From NCBI GenBank assembly GCA_050955105.1, contig JBPBQZ010000010.1:1-17940 (forward strand): 17,940 bases of DNA. The letters are read 5' to 3'. The notes beneath the pieces were generated by a model. It had not been told where the DNA came from. It made no database searches and was given only the letters and a program-made list of their open reading frames with translations. How positions within the stretch are numbered: the stretch's first letter is position 1; each line of letters starts with the position of its first letter. Positions 14,690 through 17,940 of this stretch are shown here, piece by piece. The DNA is from JBPBQZ01 sp050955105 (GTDB lineage Bacteria; Pseudomonadota; Gammaproteobacteria; Burkholderiales; Burkholderiaceae). The position numbers were made by a program, and so were the translations under genes.

Positions 14690-16666
14690 TTAGCCTGCGA
14701 GCTTGCGCGCCTCGTCATCGCTAACGCGTTCGAGCTCGGCCAGCGTCACCGGCTCGCCGGCGCGCGTGAGGCGGTCGCGCACTGCCGCCAGTAAATGTTG
14801 CCGATAGCTGTCGGGGCGCTCCAGCATCGAGGTTGCCAGGCGGCTACGCACCGCGTCGGGCCAGATCCGATCGTAGGCATCGCGTTCCGGCCCCAGCGCG
14901 AACACACGTCGGCCGAGTTTGCGCGGCTGGGCGCGACGCTCGGCGCGCAGGCTCGCGGTGGCATCGATATCGATAGCGCCATCGGCCGACGCGACCACGC
15001 CATAGGCCTGTCTCGCGTGTTCAACACTCAACATTTGCCGCTTGATATCGGCTCCCACGAGCGCCGGCTCGCGCGCCAATGGGTCGCCGAAGCCGCCGCC
15101 AGCCGGCGTCACGATGCGCACCACGTCGCCGCGCTTGAGCTGTAGTACCGAAATCTTGCCGATGCGCTGCTCATCGGCGCGGCCGGGATTCAGCACTACT
15201 TCTGCCAGCCGGCCGGGCTCGCCACCGTCGGCGCCCCAGGGACGGAACGTGAAACGATTCATGCCGCGCACCGTCATGGTCGCTTCGACGTCGGTGTTTT
15301 CCATTTCCATCACTAGCGCGGCGCCGCTGCGATACAGCCCCGGCGAATAACTGTCCGGCACCAACTGGCACGCGCGCATCACCAGCACCGTTTCCACTTC
15401 GATCACTTCGGTCGGTACGCTGCGCAAATAGCCCGAGCGTGAATCGATCGCATCGACGCCGTCGCAGTGCGCACGACCGCCACTGCCACCGCACAGGGGA
15501 TTGATCACGCTGACGCGTTTGCGGCCGCTACGCGGGTCACGCGCGCTCAAGACAATAATCGCCGACATACCCGGGCCGGCCGCCGACAAGCCGCGCGGCA
15601 GTGCTTGCTGCATGCAGCCCAGCAGCGTGTCATAGACGCGCGTGCTGGCTGCCACGCGCGAGCCGCCGGCCGCTGGGAAATTCGCGTTGATGACACTGCC
15701 GCGCGGCGCCTTCATACCGATCGGCCGCAGCAAGCCGGCGTTCTTCGGTGCTTCCGGCTCCACCGTGAGGATGTAGTAGAGAAAGGCCTGCACCGTGTAC
15801 GGGTGCGTGCGGTCGCCGCTCACATAGTTATAGGCGGCGGGAATCTGCGGATCGGTGCCGGTGAAATCGAATTCGACCTGGTCGCCCCGCACCCGCATGG
15901 TTGTCTTGATATAGGTGAACTGCCCCTCTTCGAGGCCTTCCAGATAGTCACCGAACGCATAGTCGCCATCAGGAATGGCGGCGATTACCGAACGCGATTT
16001 CTCCTCCGCGAAGTCGAGCACATCGCGCATGCCTTGCAGCACGTCAGTCAGCCCGTAGGCATCGCACAGTTGATTGAGGCGCCGATCCATGCTCTGCATC
16101 GCCGACAGCATCGCCTTCAAATCACCCCACAAATCATCCGGGATGCGGCTGTTGTCGAGAAATAGCCGGCGCACGTCTTCATTGATGACACCGCCCTTGA
16201 TCAACTTCACCGGACGAATGCGGATGCCTTCCTGAAACACTTCGGTAAAGGCCGGCGAAATGCTGCCTGGTACCGCGCCGCCAATATCCGATGCATGAAC
16301 GTAACCCCAGGCGAACGCGATCAGATGGCCATCCCGAAAAATCGGCCGCAGCATGGTGACGTCCATCAAATGCGTCACCATGCCGTCGGTCGAGAACGGA
16401 TCGTTTGTCAGGAAGCAGTCGCCGGGCGCTACGCCCAACTCACGCACCTTGGCGAGCGCTGCTTGCAGCGGCAGGCCGATAAACGCGTTCACGCCGGCCT
16501 GACTCGGGTAGGCGAAGATCTCGCCGTCGACGGTGGCCACCGCGCACTGATAGTCCTGCACGAGCTTGACGAAGGTGGTGTGCGCAGTGCGATACATCGT
16601 AGCTGACGCTTCTTCGACGATCGCCGTGAAGCGGTTATTCATTACCGATGTGCGTACGGGATCCAT
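14690..16666 (-). CDS. hyuB: Hydantoinase B / oxoprolinase B family protein
   Basis: Beta subunit of an ATP-dependent cyclic-amide hydrolase (N-methylhydantoinase, 5-oxoprolinase and acetone carboxylase superfamily), cytoplasmic, paired with the A subunit just upstream. It has 658 residues. Family signatures are the metal-site region GDCFLTNDPFSTDGMVTHLMDVTML (near 82-106), GYVHASDIGG, FPAAGGSRVAASTRVYD, and the closing glycine motif TPAGGGFGDPLAREP (near 510-524). A further stretch of about 130 residues follows, longer than in the shortest members; its first part (SVEHARQAYGVV) is ordinary. ATG 16666 is one base after the A-subunit stop (TGA-G-ATG) with GAGG upstream, so the two are translationally coupled. 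The superfamily is certain; whether the substrate is a hydantoin, 5-oxoproline or something else cannot be read from the sequence. Confidence 0.92.
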   Translation of the reverse strand: MDPVRTSVMNNRFTAIVEEASATMYRTAHTTFVKLVQDYQCAVATVDGEIFAYPSQAGVNAFIGLPLQAALAKVRELGVAPGDCFLTNDPFSTDGMVTHLMDVTMLRPIFRDGHLIAFAWGYVHASDIGGAVPGSISPAFTEVFQEGIRIRPVKLIKGGVINEDVRRLFLDNSRIPDDLWGDLKAMLSAMQSMDRRLNQLCDAYGLTDVLQGMRDVLDFAEEKSRSVIAAIPDGDYAFGDYLEGLEEGQFTYIKTTMRVRGDQVEFDFTGTDPQIPAAYNYVSGDRTHPYTVQAFLYYILTVEPEAPKNAGLLRPIGMKAPRGSVINANFPAAGGSRVAASTRVYDTLLGCMQQALPRGLSAAGPGMSAIIVLSARDPRSGRKRVSVINPLCGGSGGRAHCDGVDAIDSRSGYLRSVPTEVIEVETVLVMRACQLVPDSYSPGLYRSGAALVMEMENTDVEATMTVRGMNRFTFRPWGADGGEPGRLAEVVLNPGRADEQRIGKISVLQLKRGDVVRIVTPAGGGFGDPLAREPALVGADIKRQMLSVEHARQAYGVVASADGAIDIDATASLRAERRAQPRKLGRRVFALGPERDAYDRIWPDAVRSRLATSMLERPDSYRQHLLAAVRDRLTRAGEPVTLAELERVSDDEARKLAG

Positions 16667-16667
16667 C

Positions 16668-17940
16668 TCAGCCTCGCCGTGTCATGAGAATGTCGCCGAA
16701 GCGACCCACCGTCGCGAGCCAACCCGCCGGTACCAGAATAGTTGTATCGACCTGCTCGATCACCGCCGCGCCCTCGATGACGTCGCCAGCCACCAGTTGT
16801 TCGCGCTGATAGATCGCGGCGTTTTGATACAGGCAGCCGCCGATGTGCAAATCGCGCCGCGCGCTCAAGGCCTGCTCGCCGCGGCCGGCGCGCTGTGGCT
16901 GCTCGCGCAAGCGCGGCGCTGGCAGCAGTCCGCGAATGCGCACGCGCAACTCGGTGAATTCCACCGCGGCCGACGCATCGGCATGCGTGTAAAGGCGCTC
17001 GTGCTCTTCATGAAAGGCCGCCTCGACCAGCGCCATCGAGCGTTGTGCAAGCGCGACTTGCGGCACGCGTACCGAGAGTTGGAACGACTGTCCGCGATAA
17101 CGCATCTCGGCCCAGTGTTCGATGACGATGCCGGTGAGCAAGGACGTCACTCCCTGCGCATCCAGCCAGGCACGTGCCGCCGCCTCTTTTTCGTCGAATA
17201 CTTGCTGCAAGGCATCGATATCGAGCGTCGCGCCGTGCACGGTGGCCACCGTGTCGTGCACCAGTCCGGCCACCAGGCCGCCGAAAGCGCAGAACACCGA
17301 TGGAATGCCCGGCACCAGCACGCGCGGCACACCCAGGTCGGCAGCCAGCAGCGGGCCGTGCAGCGAGCCCGCGCCGCCATACAGCACCAGCGTGATGTCT
17401 TCCGGATCGAGACCATGGCGTGCCAGATACGGCAACACACTGGCCACCATGTTCGAGGTGGCAACGGTAATGCACGACTCCGCGGCGCGCGCCAGATCCA
17501 CGCCTAGTGCATCGGCGACGCCCGCCATCGCTGCTTGCGCGGCGCCGCGATCCAGGTGCATGCGGCCGCCGAGGAAGTTTTCAGGATTCAAATAGCCACA
17601 CAGCAGGTACGCATCGGTGATCGTCGGCTGCGTGCCGCCGTGGCCGAAGCATGCGGGCCCGGGGCGCGCGCCCGCACTGCGCGGCCCGACGCGCAACACA
17701 CCGCCGTCCATCCAGCAAATCGAGCCGCCGCCCGCGCCGATTGCCTCGATTCCAGTAACCGGCATCATCAGCGGAAAATCGCCCACCTCTGCATCGCCGG
17801 TGATGGTCGGCTCACCGTCCAAGATCAACGACAAGTCGCTGCTGGTGCCGCCCATGTCCATGGTCAAGAAGCGTCGCTCACCCAGTTCAGCGGCGATGAA
17901 CTGCGCGGCGGTAACGCCAGACGACGGTCCTGACAACAAG
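16668..17940 (-). CDS. hyuA: Hydantoinase A / oxoprolinase A family protein (5' partial)
   Basis: ATP-binding alpha subunit of the same hydrolase. The window holds the last 424 codons or so; the family usually has about 680-720 residues, so roughly 40% is missing to the right. The first Met-like codon at the window edge is a TTG (Leu) inside the conserved LSGPSSGVTAAQF stretch, not a start. Visible features are the actin/Hsp70-type phosphate loop FLTMDMGGTSSDLSLI, IEAIGAGGGSICWMD, VGPRSAGARPGPACFG, TITDAYLLCGYLNP, LVLYGGAGSLHG and a conserved C-terminal RYRGQSFQLSV region. The last residues before the stop are RFGDILMTRRG. It is immediately followed by the B subunit. The missing N-terminus prevents finer assignment among N-methylhydantoinase, 5-oxoprolinase-like and carboxylase types. 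Confidence 0.92.
   Translation of the reverse strand, partial: LLSGPSSGVTAAQFIAAELGERRFLTMDMGGTSSDLSLILDGEPTITGDAEVGDFPLMMPVTGIEAIGAGGGSICWMDGGVLRVGPRSAGARPGPACFGHGGTQPTITDAYLLCGYLNPENFLGGRMHLDRGAAQAAMAGVADALGVDLARAAESCITVATSNMVASVLPYLARHGLDPEDITLVLYGGAGSLHGPLLAADLGVPRVLVPGIPSVFCAFGGLVAGLVHDTVATVHGATLDIDALQQVFDEKEAAARAWLDAQGVTSLLTGIVIEHWAEMRYRGQSFQLSVRVPQVALAQRSMALVEAAFHEEHERLYTHADASAAVEFTELRVRIRGLLPAPRLREQPQRAGRGEQALSARRDLHIGGCLYQNAAIYQREQLVAGDVIEGAAVIEQVDTTILVPAGWLATVGRFGDILMTRRG

Noticed and set aside
16566..17507. 313-codon plus-strand open frame opposite hyuA
   Set aside because: Antisense shadow with no domain; hyuA on the other strand has unmistakable family motifs throughout.

Overview
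The window is GC-rich chromosomal DNA with the gene content and codon use of a betaproteobacterium. The most likely source is the Burkholderiaceae (Burkholderia, Paraburkholderia or Caballeronia type): FCD-type GntR regulator, HU protein with a Lys/Ala-rich tail, the HutF branch of histidine breakdown, and several amino-acid and TRAP uptake systems. The genus is an inference, not a proof. No rRNA, tRNA, IS element, phage gene or CRISPR array is visible.

Layout. Bases 1-1348 (+) hold the 3' part of an FCD/GntR regulator and a histone-like HU-family gene, closed by a symmetric intrinsic terminator (1358-1388). A nitroreductase gene (1474-2199, -) converges on the same terminator. A glycogen-debranching-type glycoside hydrolase (2477-4741, +) follows. 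From 4770 to the right end everything is on the minus strand.

Reading the minus strand in transcription order: a 5'-truncated hydantoinase/oxoprolinase A and its B subunit (17940-14690); a TRAP transporter dctP-dctQ-dctM (14578-11683); a polar amino-acid ABC transporter, binding protein-permease-ATPase (11521-8881), with a good sigma70-like promoter (11573-11601) and an intrinsic terminator (8798-8826). A second block comes after that terminator: a cyclophilin-like plus helical-bundle protein resembling cucumopine/mikimopine synthases (8758-7796), hutD (7762-7112), hutF (about 7041-5632) and a phytanoyl-CoA-dioxygenase-like Fe(II)/2-oxoglutarate oxygenase (5585-4770).

Most interesting reading. 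Cucumopine and mikimopine are opines built from histidine and 2-oxoglutarate. A chromosomal homologue of their synthase sits beside two histidine-utilisation genes, an amino-acid ABC importer and a 2-oxoglutarate-dependent oxygenase, without hutH, hutU, hutI or hutG in view. This suggests a locus for making or, perhaps more likely, taking up and breaking down a histidine-derived opine-like compound. The synthase-like assignment is from recognised sequence pattern and needs a profile search; the pathway is inference. The neighbouring hydantoinase-TRAP block looks like a second, separate scavenging unit for a carboxylated cyclic amide.
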